This document shows positions 34,701 through 47,849 of a stretch of DNA of 64,000 nucleotides, piece after piece; positions within the stretch are counted from its first letter, which is position 1; each line of letters starts with the position of its first letter. Location of the stretch: assembly GCA_015680685.1 (NCBI GenBank), contig MNCI01017692.1, positions 481,769 to 545,768 on the forward strand, in the 5' to 3' direction. The position numbers and the translations under genes were made by a program. Origin of the DNA: Gnetum montanum (lineage: Eukaryota; Streptophyta; Gnetopsida; Gnetales; Gnetaceae). Under the pieces are notes generated by a model that was not told the DNA's origin, did not search any database, and saw only the letters and a list, made by a program, of their open reading frames with translations.

Positions 34701-37091
34701 TTTGTCTAAGGGCCCCAAGGGATTTGCCATGCGAGAAGATACCCGATCTACAGAAGTGAACTTCTTATATCCTCTTTTTCGGGCACGGGCATTTCCCAAA
34801 CCTCTTTCTCAAGGGAGAATCCTTGGGATTGAGTCTGCGTGTGTGATGCATGCAATTTTGGAGATAGGCATGCAATATTATTGGGCACAATTTCTAGGTT
34901 CTGGCCTTCGTGGGGAAGTTATCAAGTTACGTTCAAGCATTCATGAAAAATCCCACTTCACCTTTGCTCTCTTTGTGGGATACTTGCGCAGGTTTGCTGA
35001 ATTCCTAGCGGTTCATGAGGATAACCACTACATTTTGAGAGACCATTCGCAACTATTCCACCCTTGGATTCGTCACTTATATAGTACCACTAGATCCCAG
35101 GATCGGCCGGAAGAGATTGAGGAGTCTGTATCAGTTACTAGTGGAGGTGTGGCCAGCCATTCTCATCATTCCCATGATAGCTTGGGATTGGAACTGCCCA
35201 GGCTGTGCGCATTTGTTAAGAGGGTTGAACGCTTAATTAGTGATATTGTTGGAAAGTCCAAGGCACAGGTGAAAAGGAAAGAACGTTCAAAGGAGCTTAC
35301 TTCAAATGTGAGACCCCCAAGGGTGAAGAAGATCCGATTTACATTACTAGTGGAGGGTAAGTGGTTTGTCTTTTTTTGCTATATATTTGCTTTTTTTTGT
35401 TTATATTGCTATTGGATGCACCTACGAGTTATATCATACTAACTTTAAGGTTCTGGTATTATTTCAGATGAGAGTCTAGAGGAGGAAAGAGAGGTCCTGG
35501 CTCCTATACCTGAGGAGGAAGGAAAAGAAAAGGAAGCAATAATCGAGGAGGGGGAAATTCTTGCCACACAAGAGGAGGAGGAGATAAGCAACGTGGGAAC
35601 GAAGCCTGCGAAGGTCTTGGATGCACTTAGGCATTTAAGTGATGAAAAGGATGTCCCTGATGGTTTCTTTGCAGCTTGGTGATCCACGTAGGTCAGACAA
35701 CGAAGGTCTTTTTGGTATGTTCTTCTTTAGCTCAATCTAGATTCTGTGTCTTTTGATTTTTATGTGTTGTTCTTCACTATTTTGACCATTTTGGGGTAGA
35801 TGCTGAAATTCTTGAGGCACCTATATCCTAGGAAGTTGTGTCAGGATCACAGGTTCCAATTGAAGAAACCTCCCCTACTTGTCCCACATCAACTAACCCG
35901 TTGAAGCCATGGCTTGAGATGCCTAGCAAAATGGATTTTGTTACAGGCATTGTTAATGAGATGGTCATCCGCTTGCGAGAAGCTCATCCTGAACTAAGTG
36001 TGTGTACATTACGTGTTATACTAAGTGTCTAGTTTTATCATGATTCTTTGTGCTTATCCTTGATCATGCCTAATTTATGTGTGCATTTGCAAGTGCCAAA
36101 CTCCAGTGGGATCCTTCTGAAGCCACCCACATTGATGCTCTTCTTGAGTTACCAGGGGATATTGAGTAAGTCCCGAGAGATCTATGATGTTGTTTCTGGT
36201 TGCATCATACAGAATGCCAAGACAGTTTGGACTTTAAGGTGTTCGACTGAGTATCCATGGGATGAGGTTCACACACTGAAAGAGACACTAGCAAAAGAGA
36301 GAGAGGAGAAAAGGGATCTCCAATCCCGTTATGACTTTGCTGCTACTAGGTTGTCTGGTGATAGCACATGGCACTCATCCGAAGTCACCTACACACGTTA
36401 TTGGATAGTTTTAAACAATAAGGTGCAGGCTACTCGGGACTTAGCAAAACAAAAAGCACAGATAGATTTATTGAACAGGAAGTGTCAAGATTGGAAATCC
36501 TTTGCTGCCAAAGTACGGAAGTGGGGCCAAGACCAAAAGGACCACAAGCATTAGTACAAAAAATGGTTGAAGGAAAAGTCAGTTGAACATCATTGGGCAG
36601 AGATGTTCATCGATGGGTTAGGTTTGCGGCCTTCTTAGGATAGGTTTGTCGAGTGCACCGAGGTAGAGGGATCTCTGGAGAGAACAATTACCACCACCTC
36701 TGGGGAGACTGCGACAGGCATGTTCTCTCTTGAGCGCCCTACTTGGACCCCAGTGGACAAGGGCAAAGCACTTGCTAACATTGATCTTGGCTTGGAGGAG
36801 GATTGGGCAAATGTGCCCGAGAAGGAGATTCTATGGCGTTTGGAGACCAGCTTGGGGCCTTCTTCACTTGTGAGTGTTTTATTGTGGCATTTATTTTTGT
36901 ATAGTTTTGTCATTTTTATTGTTAGTGTTACTATTTTTCTGGATTTTGTGTTTATGACTTACTTTATTACCCTTACTTGCTTTGTTTTGTTTTCTGTTTT
37001 CTATTTGTAGGGACATGTTAATGATGGAGCTGGCCCTAGTGGAGCAGGAGCAGATGATGAAGAGGATCTTGGGGATCAGCCCCATCTATGA
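31778..37091 (+). pseudogene. Multi-exon antisense gene inside the retroelement intron
   Basis: Unnamed protein, recently functional in design but now broken. Exon 1 31778-31917 (Lys/Gly-rich start), exon 2 33430-33879, exon 3 33957-34209, exon 4 34310-35356, exon 5 35468-35714, exon 6 from 35800, a long exon to 36869, last exon 37011-37091 ending in TGA. Splice sites are canonical and phases agree for exons 1-5. Exon 3 holds a CPSC...CQAC zinc-ribbon-like pair (34044-34118). Exon 4 holds VRGVKVSFHLTSEFLFDLFG, a PF20167-like plant transposon pattern. Exon 5 is Glu-rich and the long exon is a coiled coil. Damage: one-base shift near 34020, stops at 34402 and 34690, later shifts. It lies antisense to gag-pol. 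Confidence 0.65.
31918..33429 (+). repeat. Intron 1 of the antisense gene, CAGCGTGAC repeats
   Basis: First intron (donor CATAG/GTAAATT, acceptor TATGTGCAG/GGG). Its first 1.2 kb is built of irregular 35-70 nt units around CAGCGTGAC followed by a T-rich TGAATTTTTNGTTTT stretch; about fifteen copies can be counted between 31745 and 32985. Two adjacent units at 32731-32810 are a near-exact 40-nt tandem copy. The same core word occurs in the LTR of the element (24940-25350). Confidence 0.6.
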
Positions 37092-37479
37092 GCTTTGCAT
37101 TAGTCAGGCTTAAGCCATTAAGTGTTTTTAGATTTTTTTGAATGTTTGATAGAATGTATAAAGATTGATGTAATGACCTGGATTTAATTGCAGAATGAAA
37201 TGGTTATGTTCTTTCCTTACTTTGATGTCCCATATATATATATTTTTGTTATTTTTCATGTTTTTCATTGTTTTTCTTTGTTTTCTCAAGTATATTGTGA
37301 ACACATGCGTGTAACTAGAGGTAACATAAATTTCTAAAATGTAAAGCAAAACGTAAGATAAATGTTTTGAAAAAGAATGCAATGACCGTGCATGAATCTA
37401 AATTATAACTTGTAACTTGTAACCGAAAATTCAATGTAAAATGACGGGAGTTTGTGAATCTGTAACTTGTTGACTCTAG

Positions 37480-37680
37480 TTTAAGGCCATTTCGGGCTGG
37501 ATACATCAGTTTAAAGTTTTATGCCATGGTGGGCCAAAGGTAGTAACGTTTTCAGAAAGTTTTAAACGAATCCGGCCATTTCCGACCGTGGCTAGTTTAA
37601 TGTCATTGTAGACGTTTGTTGGTAGTTTAACGTCATTTCGGACATGTGGTAGTTTAACTCTGTTTGTTGAATTGCTTTTT
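37480..37680 (-). repeat. AGTTTAA-GTCATT repeats near the intron donor
   Basis: Five degenerate copies of TAGTTTAATGTCATTTCGGAC-like units (near 37480, 37510, 37595, 37625, 37650). Same unit family as 26640-27634 and 31250-31280. They lie between the antisense gene's 3' end and the donor at 37736. Confidence 0.6.
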
Positions 37681-37736
37681 GATCTTTTGTAGTTTAACAT
37701 ATGAGGTTGAGCATGCTAGTAAGATTTTATACTCAC

Positions 37737-38430
37737 CTTCTCCTTCATTGGTGATATTAAAGGGTAATTTCGACCAAGAGACATCAGTAGGAATGACACC
37801 TATGTTTGTATTGTCTAGTGTTTCTTCAGTTTTAGTAGGATTGGGAGTTGACGTTGGATTTATGTTTTGAAGTACGCTCATGGTTCTTTGCTTATGCTCA
37901 ACGAACTCAATTTCTGACTCTTGATCTACTTTAGAGTGTGAGGAAGTAGGCGGTACGATTGCATTCCCATATATGATGATCTCACCACCCTCATAAGGTA
38001 GGTGGATCTCCTAATGGATTGGGGAAGATACGACCTTAAGTTGAGCCAGCCAGGGGCGTCCCAGGATTATATTAAATCCTAGCATTTCATCGACTACTAT
38101 GAATTCAGCTAATGTGGGGAATTGGTCTCTGGCTATGGAATCTAAGGTAACCATACCTTTCACTCCAACATGGGAACCACTGAAGGATTTTAGAAAAGAA
38201 GTTGTCGTGGGCTGTATTTGTTCAGTAAGTCCTAGTTTTTCGATGATGGAAAAAGGTATCACATTGGTTGTCACACCGTTATCGACATGCACCCTACGTA
38301 TCTTGAAATGATTAACCTGTATTGTTATGAACATAGGGGTAACTTCTCCTATTTTCTCATCTAGCTTAATGTCCTTAGCGTGAAACTCTAGGGATGTAGT
38401 CTTTGATTCTTGAGATTGTGCGGACAATAC
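37737..38430 (-). pseudogene. Aspartic protease of element T
   Basis: Retroviral-type protease. The active-site region reads VHVDNGVTTNVIPF (Asp, but Gly-Val in place of Gly-Ser/Ala after Asn). A flap-like SGSHVGVKGMVTL follows, and the C-terminal FNIILGRPWLAQLKVV is a typical plant Ty3/gypsy ending. One TAG at about 38012 replaces a Gln codon; beyond it the frame stays open through a spacer to the splice donor at 37736. The frame then has to join RT at 31134. Confidence 0.75.
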
Positions 38431-38439
38431 CGCATGAAT

Positions 38440-39425
38440 GGATGGTCAATCTGCAGAAAGATCTTGACTAACAGGGACCGAAGTTAACATACGCACAAGA
38501 GCTTCTCGATGTACTGGCAAAGTCATTACTAGATCATACAGGCTTAAAGAAGTTTATTTCAAAGCTTATGTGACCTGGGTCAACGCATTCGCTAGGTCTT
38601 TACCATTTGGGGCATCCTTGTCTATAGAGATTTGGTTCATTTAACCTAGCATTCATATTTTTTGTGGAGTGGTTTTTACTGAAGATGCTGAGTTTGGGAC
38701 ATGACTCATGACATTATCCTTGTTTTGGTGATTCGTACTAGGCTCGTTAATGGGCAGGCCCATGGGAACAACGTTTAGTGGTGTTGGCTTTGGTACAGGC
38801 ATGACCTGTGTTGTTGTTTCTATTTGGAGAATTTTTGGGTGTAAGAGTGGGTGTGGTTCTTTCATAGCTGTTTGGGACAGCAGGTTATTTTCCTTTTTGT
38901 CCTAGATGACTAGGTCAGGTTGTTTCGGCCACTGCTGCTACCGTTGTTTTGAATTTATCTTTCTTAGTATGTTGGCTCTTAAAGGCTGAGTAGGTTGGGT
39001 CATTACTTGTTTGTGCAGCCTCTTCTATGTCTTTGATTTGTACGAATGCTTGGCTCAATGTGCGGGCTTTCAGGTAGTAAAGTTTTAACTTAATAAAGTC
39101 ATTCACAACCAACTTAAGGATGGTAAGCAGATATGTTTCAGGGATGGGTTTGTGAAGTTCATTTAAGGACGCACTCTACCTTTGGATAAATTTCTGTGCT
39201 GGCTCAAGCGACGCTTGTTTGATTTGGATTAAGCTATCTAACGTGGCTTCAGGTTTCAGATTGTACTTGAAACGGGTGACAAATTGATGCAACAAATCCT
39301 CTAAAGAAGATATGGAGCTACAGGGTAAAGATCGGTACCAGTCTAAGGCTTTTCCGGTTAAGGACATTGCAAACACTTTACCTTAGTTATGGACACTAGA
39401 AGATGGGGTGTCAAACTTCTTAATT
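38440..39425 (-). pseudogene. gag: Gag of element T, truncated
   Basis: C-terminal half of a Tat-type gag: MSLTGKALDWYRSLPCSSIS, FVTRFKYNLKPEATLDSL and QASLEPAQKFIQR (39176-39376), LYYLKARTLSQAF, then Lys-rich and Pro-rich segments (38650-39110). Stops break it at several points. It ends abruptly at about 39425 against sequence of element J, so the N-terminal half, leader and 5' LTR of T are absent. Confidence 0.75.
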
Positions 39426-39590
39426 GTAAAGAAAAATCACCAACAACTCTCCTCTTATGAAAATCAGAAATGAAAATTTTTTCTAACTCCCCATGCTATA
39501 TATAGTATTTATAAGTGCAATATTGTAAATACACCATCATAAATGCAATATCATAGGTGCTTGCAATATCGTATCTACAATATCACCGTA
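39426..39590 (-). mobile_element. LTR remnant of element J
   Basis: U3-like piece: TATA-type CTATATATAGTATTTATAAG near 39495 and an array of decayed GATATC units (GCAATATCATAGGTGC and neighbours, 39515-39590). The R and U5 parts are cut off at the junction with element T (39425). Confidence 0.55.
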
Positions 39591-41480
39591 GTAAAAAGCA
39601 AATTTTTGTTAAGGTTCTTTAGGGAAATTTTGAGTCCCATCGAATGGTTGGAAGATATACATCATGTTGAAAGGGTCCTAAAATGGAGATGATGCTTTAA
39701 TTATTAAAAATTATTATTCATAATCTATGATTAAGGAATCTAAAGCTATGAAAGTGTATGAGGTGTTGATGGAATGAATGAGATAGATAATAGTGTTGTG
39801 TAATTAGAACAGATAGTGTGAATGATATGGGAAGTGTTTATTATCATTTATCAAAGTTGGAAGGCTTAAGATGATGTAGAATCACTTGGTAGGTATAAAA
39901 TACAAGTGGATCCTCCCCAAAGCAAGCTCTAGCCCTTAATGCCCTTGTATAACCATGCTTAGAAGTGTCCTTAGGCACTTAAGGAGTTGAATGTAATGCA
40001 TACCTGTTTAGCAAAACATACATGTTAATACCACCAAATTGGAAAAATAACTCTATGTTATACAAAATCATAAGTTATGATTATTCGAATAGTGAGATGA
40101 AATGGGCTTAGAAGGGATTGCAGAAATTAGGACGTGAGGTATCTTACCATAGGCATAATGAATTATTGTGTTTTATTAGTGGTTAAGGTAATCATTAGCC
40201 TTTCTGTCTAAGATTCAAACCAAGTCCAAATCACATTTCAGTGACATGGCATCGTTTCATCTCTTGGAATTATAATTGTGAGACTATCAATGTTACAAGG
40301 GGTATTATCACTTGGCGTATTGTCCAAGGGAGGAGTTTTATTCATGGCAATTTATTTTTATTTTTACATTTCTAAGAAACTACTACCTTCATGCATGGGT
40401 GACATGTCTTTCTAGTGGGATTCTTAGAAATTAATTTTGTGTTCTTTTTATTTTTTATCTATGTCAACCTTTTAAGATAGCACTTATTTAACTCTTACTT
40501 CCATTTTTTGTTAGATCTACAAAGATATAATACAACCTTAATACCATAATAGAACTCATAATAATAATCTTAAAAAAAATCCACAAGCTTCCATGGTGTC
40601 ACACCCTTTTCATCCCTTGTTAATTTTTCACCTTTTGGTCTAAGCATAATGTCACAAGTTTATTCTTAGTTGTATGATGAAAAAGAATATCATTATGACC
40701 ATGGTAAGAATCACTTATTAATGGAATGGATAGATGAATGATGTGGCCTCACTGTGCAAATAATTGATCTCTTATGACTTGACAACATAGAGAAATCTTC
40801 ACCTTATTGGGCTACATCTTGCCTTTATTTGAATGTGTTTTATTAACAATTAAAATTATTTACAAAGGATTTAAAAACAAAGTATGAAAGAGATGGAAAA
40901 GATAGTAAAAAATTGTGAAAATATATAAAGAATGAAAAATGTTAAAAGAATTAAAAAGATAAAAGAATATGAAAAATTAAAGAAATGAAAAAGTATAAAA
41001 GAATAAGAAAATGTCAAACAATGTGAAGAATGAAAAAAAATTGTAAAACAAAAAATAGAAAAATCCCTTATTAATTTTGAAATAAAAGTAAAGTATCTTT
41101 CCCACGATTGATCTCATGGGCAAGTGTTTGGAAAATGCTCCCTAAACCTCTTGGATCATACAGTGTAGGCGATTCACCTACCATCTTTAGTGATGTAACT
41201 TTTCTATCATTATCCCATGTAATTTTGATAGTAGTGGAGTTATGATCATCTAAATTGTTGTTCTCTTTCCCTTTTGATGTATGATTATGAGTTATTGATT
41301 TCGTTTTTTAGTCCTTAGTTGGAGTCATTTTCTTAGTTTCGAAATTAGTAAGTGTTTTAGATGTTTCCATGCATGTGTTAGATAATTGTTGGTTCTTAGT
41401 TAGTGGCCACATGGTGTCTTTTGGTTTGGTGGCCTCTGCTCTTTTGGTTGCACACACTAGTTGTTTATTGTTATTGTTGT
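39591..41480 (-). mobile_element. Element J 3' non-coding region
   Basis: Diverged copy of the shared 3' non-coding region: GTGGATCCTCCCCAAAGCAA near 39903 and GCATGGGTGACATGTCTTTC near 40396. A long A-rich run follows at 40860-41060 (repeats of GAAAAA/AAAGAAT), which corresponds to the AAACAAAAAC stretch in other copies. No gene visible. Confidence 0.6.
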
Positions 41481-42100
41481 GGACTAGAATGGCAACTATC
41501 TTGATGTTCTAAAGTGTTGGTCCACAATTGCATCCTTTACTTTTAGTAGTTATGCATGGAATTCAATGCATGTGTATGGCACCATGTGCGTCTTCTTTAG
41601 AAATCTCAACCGACAAATCTCTCATACTTAGCTTAGTGTCGATTGTGCTAAGCCATGCCCTCCCCATGATTATTGGAAATTCCTTATTACCATCTTTCAC
41701 ATCGATAATCAAAAAATTTGCTCAATATGACTATCCATTTATAGTGGTCACTACATCATCTATTTGCCCCAAAGGATAGACAGATTTGCAAGCTTTAATC
41801 TAAAATTGCATTCTTTTAATGGTGGTAGGTTTCATGCTTTATATGTTTTGTAGGAAATCAAATTCACCCTAGAACCTGAGTTTAACAAAGTTTTGCATGA
41901 TAAATTCCTAGCTATTCGTAGATAAATCAAAGGAATTCCTGAATCAATTCTCTTCTTAGGGAGTGATCCTGCCTTGATCCAGTTAGTAACAATTTCAGTA
42001 AGAATGACAACTTGTGTTTTTGGTCTTGAGGATGATGGAAGTTTGTCAATAGTGAGAAAATTTATCTTAAGAGAAGATGGTCTATGGATGAAGCTCCAAT
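41481..42100 (-). pseudogene. Aspartic protease relic (element J)
   Basis: Minus-strand relic of the Athila-like protease. The block around 41640-41700 corresponds to FPIIMGRAWLSTV of the copy at 61051-61608, and 41700-41790 to the preceding LVIQVNN part. Stops are frequent and only the alignment to sister copies identifies it. It passes directly into the 3' non-coding region without RT or integrase. Confidence 0.5.
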
Positions 42101-43748
42101 TCTACCAACCCTCTCTAGACTTCTCCTAAAAAAAGGACATTTCTTTGTTTGGCCCTTAGCATTGTTGGTGAGATCCTCCACTTGTATACTTACTGCCTTT
42201 GTAGCTTTCCTCTGCTGCAGTTGTCATGGAAACTCTCCTTGCATTGCGAGTGGTGGCACTGGTGGCAAAGGATTTGAATTGAGATTTGGAAAATCAACTG
42301 CTTGTGGATGGATGTATAGGTCTAAATTATTGCTCCTACAACTATGAAAAAGCTCCACTGAGATAATATGTTGGTTGAAGGTTTTGGCAGTAGTTACCTT
42401 GAGGATAAGGTAACTATTTGGGCATCTGTTTTTTAATAAATTTGGGGTTAAGTGTGTATGCCACTATTTCTTGCAAATGTGTCATAACTAGACAACATCC
42501 CTTGGGATGTTCGTACAACCTTCTTCATTTGTAGAGTTGGTATCTAAGACCTTAGCTACTGAAGCAACTTTGCCTTTGCATCCAAGTTCTCTCTTCTTTT
42601 TTTTGTCTTTACCTCTTGCGAAGGCTTACTCTACTCTTTCCTCCACAATCTTTAACACTATGCTACGTGTGTTGCTACATCATCAATAGATTTTTGAATT
42701 AGTAGCATCTCTTTTTGAATTACTTGGTCCAAGATTTCTTCCTCTTAAGTATCACACACCCATGCATCTCTCTTTCTTATTTATGGATCCCTATTGTTCA
42801 CTTTAGCTTATTCTTTTTTTCTAGGTTCTCCTTCCTCTTTGGCCACTTAATCGATCAATCTTTGAATACAATGGATGGCTAATTCTAATAATCTTCTTTA
42901 GGCATAAACCCCAAGGGTTTCTCTGGTTATACTTCTTAACCCATCTACGATGTCCCTAAGGGAATTTGTGTAACAGTGAATAATATCTGCCCATTGCTGC
43001 ATCAAAGGTTTTGTAAGTCCCTTGTTTCAACTTCTAGATTTGTTTTCTTAGATTTGACACTTGTGAATAGGTATAATATTTATCATTAAAGATTTTAAGC
43101 ATGGTACTCCAGTGTCTAATGGATTTAGGTTCCAATGACCTGTACCAACTTTCCACTTCCTTCACAAGTGTTCTCAAAAATAGCTTCAATTTCTACTAAT
43201 CACTCTTTATGTTTTGAATGGCACATGCATCATAAAATGCTTGAAGATGATGCTGAGGGATTAGCGTTGTAACCTCCTTTAAATCGTGGCATGTTGTTCA
43301 TATCTAGTCGTTTGATTCAACTATCTTTCACGTACTTGGTTGGTATGTAAATAGCTTCATGAATATTTATCATGCTTCAGGTTGCCATCAAAGGTTCATC
43401 ATTGTGATCGGGTTCATATGCTCTGTTGTAGCGATGACCCCTTCTATGCTCATGCCTCTCTTGATCCTCTCTATTGTCTCTTCTTCTTCTTCATTCATAC
43501 TCTTCATCTTCCGAATCAGAGTACATTGAATATCTACCATGATGGCCATGAGTTCATCTTTTTTTCCTATTAGAGTCCGTGTACTTGTGTCTTCTTGTAT
43601 TTGAGTCCTTTGACAATTGTGATGAGGTGGCAAGAGAACGATGTTGGCTAATTCTCCTTTCGTGACTCTTATGAGTTTCTTTGTAAAATTTAGCAAGATT
43701 CCTTGGCCTATAGTCTTGCTTGTATCTTGAGTCAATAGCCTTCCCCAT
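42101..43748 (-). pseudogene. gag: Gag relic (element J)
   Basis: Begins near 43748 (MGKAIDSRYKQDYRPRN). An Arg/His/Ser/Glu-rich linker (43430-43740) and gag core traces (42850-43330) follow. A zinc-knuckle relic (YEHPKGCC) lies near 42500. Many stops and shifts. It belongs to the same family as the gags at 15081-17018 and 62400-64000 but is more decayed. Confidence 0.6.
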
Positions 43749-44013
43749 GTGTCCCTAGGAGAGTAAAATGAAATCGGGCTTTGACAAGTTCCTCTAATCT
43801 AATGACAAGTTTCTTTATAAGCTCCTCAAGGTTTTGGTGGAGTTGTTCTAAAATGAATTAATCAACATCATGTTCTTCTATGACAAGAGAAGTGTTAGTA
43901 TGACAACAAAAGTATTAGTTAAAAGTGTGCTTTACTTATAATTGTTGGGTTTGACTTTAAGTTTTAGATACAACAAACTTTGGAAAGTCAATTACTTAGC
44001 ATAACATTGACTT

Positions 44014-44033
44014 GTCCTCGACAATCGTGCTAA
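44014..44033 (-). promoter_or_regulatory. Primer binding site relic of element J
   Basis: Minus strand TTAGCACGATTGTCGAGGAC next to an LTR tip (TGATGGGCAATGGAG at 44034). It is a decayed tRNA-Asp complement. Confidence 0.55.
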
Positions 44034-44730
44034 TGATGGGCAATGGAGTATCCAACACCCAACCATACAAGATACAAATGCTCATGCATGATCCTGGTCA
44101 AATTTCAAGGGTTAATGACAATTGTTGTCTTCCCACATGAGTTAGTAACTTCAATGCGTATGGTTTAACTCATGATGAGGTATATGATACATGATGTTGT
44201 ATGGACCATAGTGCTCCTAGCTAACATGTAGTAAATGAAAAGTGATTCTGAGTCTAAGTATCAGTAAATAAATGAGCAACCAATCTTGATCTTCCGTTCA
44301 CACCTTGAATTTCATGCAACTACTACTAGGATTACCAAGTACCACACTACTAGGCATACCAAGTGATAATACTAATGGGTTACTAAGTAACTACACTTAA
44401 GTGCTCGAGACTACTTAATGACAATAATGGTAAAGTGCATAGAAAATAAATCAGTAACTATGAAAACAATAAACATTAAACTAAATGAAAGCAAAAATAA
44501 AAGTAAGTGTTTATGCAATGATGGAAAGTAATCTCAATCTTTATTTCAAATCATGTAATGTGTCCAAGTGCATCACACTCCATTCAATCACTTAAACATC
44601 ACATACAATGCTAAATAATGAAAGCTAAAATCTTGAAAGAGTTATGCTACTATGTTATCAAATCTATTATTGATTCATGTGCCTAAGTGTTGCTTAGTGT
44701 TGCTTTTATAGGCTCGCACACATCCCACCA
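44034..44730 (-). mobile_element. 5' LTR of element J, incomplete
   Basis: Low tip TGATGGGCAATGGAGTATCC with CAACCATAC, GGTTACTAAG and AATAAAG-type blocks as in other family LTRs. The U3 end with palindromes is not recognisable; family similarity fades around 44700-44730. Confidence 0.55.
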
Positions 44731-44789
44731 TATTGTTTATATGATAATGTATCTTATGGTGAAATTTTTTACTTTATCACATGGTAAGA

Positions 44790-45207
44790 GGCTGTCACAG
44801 CTAAATTTAGCAGCTACTACCGAGATTCAATTATGGCAAGAAGTGTTGCAGACCATGAGCCATCGATGGGAGAGTTTCAAAGGAATGAGGAGCTACAACA
44901 ACTGATTACATAGGGAGGGTGGAATGAGTGGCTAGCATGGCTGGAAGGAATTCCTGAATGAAGCCTTTTTCAAGAATTGGGAGGGGAAGGCAACAACCTT
45001 CAAAGATAGGGTGATTCAACTCACGAAGCTTACTATGGCAGTGGCGTTAGGGGTGCCAACAAATGAAGACGTGATACCGCTGGTGATTCATAGCTGCATA
45101 TATGCAGCAAAATTCTTTGAGAGAAATTCCAAAGATGGCAACTGGGCACATTCCCAGATCTGCACTGCCACAGATTTGGGAGGAGGTGGCAAGACTGGTC
45201 AATAAAT
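44790..45207 (+). pseudogene. Gag-like ORF fragment, tail-to-tail with RPL27
   Basis: Plus-strand frame, open at 45011-45205 and readable back to about 44950. It contains KPFFKNWEGKATTFKDR, then LTMAVALGVPTNEDVIPL, SQICTATDL and a Gly-rich end. The pattern (short basic segment, then an alpha-helical LGVP turn) resembles N-terminal domains of plant retroelement gag-like proteins. No neighbours of an element are visible. The piece ends 290 nt from the 3' end of RPL27. Confidence 0.35.
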
Positions 45208-45495
45208 TCCTGGTGTAATTGGGTATTTCAAACCAGCTGGTGGGGGTCCATTTTGCGTTTTTGCGATGCCTAAGGATGGGTACACAAGTGAAATAAACTA
45301 ACTGGTTTAGTATTATATCAATGTACGTGAATCAATGTTAATAAAGTAAAACCAGTCGCATTTTTCATGAAACAAAAACCATCCAAGAAAGGATATCCAC
45401 TCAGCTCAAATAACCATACGGAAAATACCAGTTAAACTTTCTTTCAGCAAATTTCGATTCTCAAGAAAATGGAAATACAACAGCTGGAACTCTAC

Positions 45496-47367
<1,872 letters not shown>

Positions 47368-47490
47368 CCCTCCCTCCCTGCGTTTCGCTCGCCACTCTTC
47401 TCTTCTCCTATCTTCTCTGCCACCGCTACAGCCCTCCCTTTGTTTCCGCGTCTATTTCTTCCTCCCTGGGGCTTAAAACCCTAATGCTAA
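47368..47490 (-). promoter_or_regulatory. RPL27 leader and telo-box
   Basis: Directly upstream of the start codon, on the minus strand, lies a purine-rich leader (GGGAGGGAGGG-like next to the ATG). At 47476-47484 the plus strand reads AAACCCTAA, the telo-box element typical of plant ribosomal-protein promoters; a second partial TACCCTAAC follows at 47491. No clear TATA box is seen, as is common in such genes. Confidence 0.6.
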
Positions 47491-47849
47491 TACCCTAACA
47501 ATGCCAGAAGATCTGTTCTTTAAACCTTTATTTTTTTCCTTTTCTCTCCTCAACGAATTTCGATACAGTAGATATCTACCACTTACATAACATAAATTAT
47601 AATTCGCCGACCAGTAACTATAACAAATTAAGCTCCACTCTGCGCGAGCAGAGACGCCGGTCGTCTGTCTTTGAAATTTAAAAACCATAAAGTGATATGG
47701 TTTCATAATGAAACAAGTTAAATTGTTTAGATAGCTACATGGTAAACCTGTTAAGACATTGACCATTCAAATTGTACTTAACGGTTATCTTATTTGCATG
47801 TGGGACTTTAAGAAAATGAATAATAATATTAAAAAAAATCAAAGCATAT
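47491..47849. other. Upstream region of RPL27
   Basis: About 360 nt between the RPL27 promoter elements and the LINE remnant. The frame at 47473-47766 has no recognisable domain. I see no gene or repeat here. Confidence 0.4.

Larger units (their letters stand above)
31135..37736 (-). other. Putative intron between protease and RT of element T
   Basis: Donor on the minus strand GGAGAAG/GTGAGTAT (intron starts 37736) is a near-perfect plant 5' splice site. Acceptor CATTTTAATTGGCAG/GAG (intron ends 31135) has an upstream pyrimidine run. Joining them keeps the frame (phase 1 on both sides), whereas unspliced reading meets TAA just before the acceptor. Ogre elements are known to carry an intron at this place. 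Here it is 6602 nt and holds a gene on the other strand. The AGTTTAA-GTCAT repeats lie at both ends (31250-31280; 37480-37680). Confidence 0.55.
22990..39425 (-). mobile_element. Giant Tat/Ogre-like LTR retrotransposon T
   Basis: Minus-strand Ty3/gypsy element, over 16 kb and truncated at its 5' side (39425). Order: gag (39425-38440), protease (38430-37737), putative 6.6-kb intron with an antisense gene (37736-31135), RT, RNase H, second RNase H (31134-29081), integrase (29002-27650), 38-bp tandem array (27634-26881), long LTR with TATA box (about 26640-22990). A second RNase H after the first, great length, long LTRs and an intron between protease and RT are known traits of the Tat/Ogre lineage. 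The exact LTR ends were not found; the low border is approximate. A solo LTR is inserted at 23252-24177. Confidence 0.7.

Noticed and set aside
41528-41779. Plus-strand frames opposite retroelement proteases (also 61394-61615)
   Set aside because: Antisense shadows of the protease coding sequence; the real reading is on the minus strand.
47461-47472. Site II (TGGGCC/T) promoter element next to the telo-box
   Set aside because: The sequence reads TGGGGCTT, not a match to TGGGCY on either strand.
47473-47766. 97-codon minus-strand frame upstream of RPL27
   Set aside because: Overlaps the telo-box promoter, no domain, and no splice or start context.
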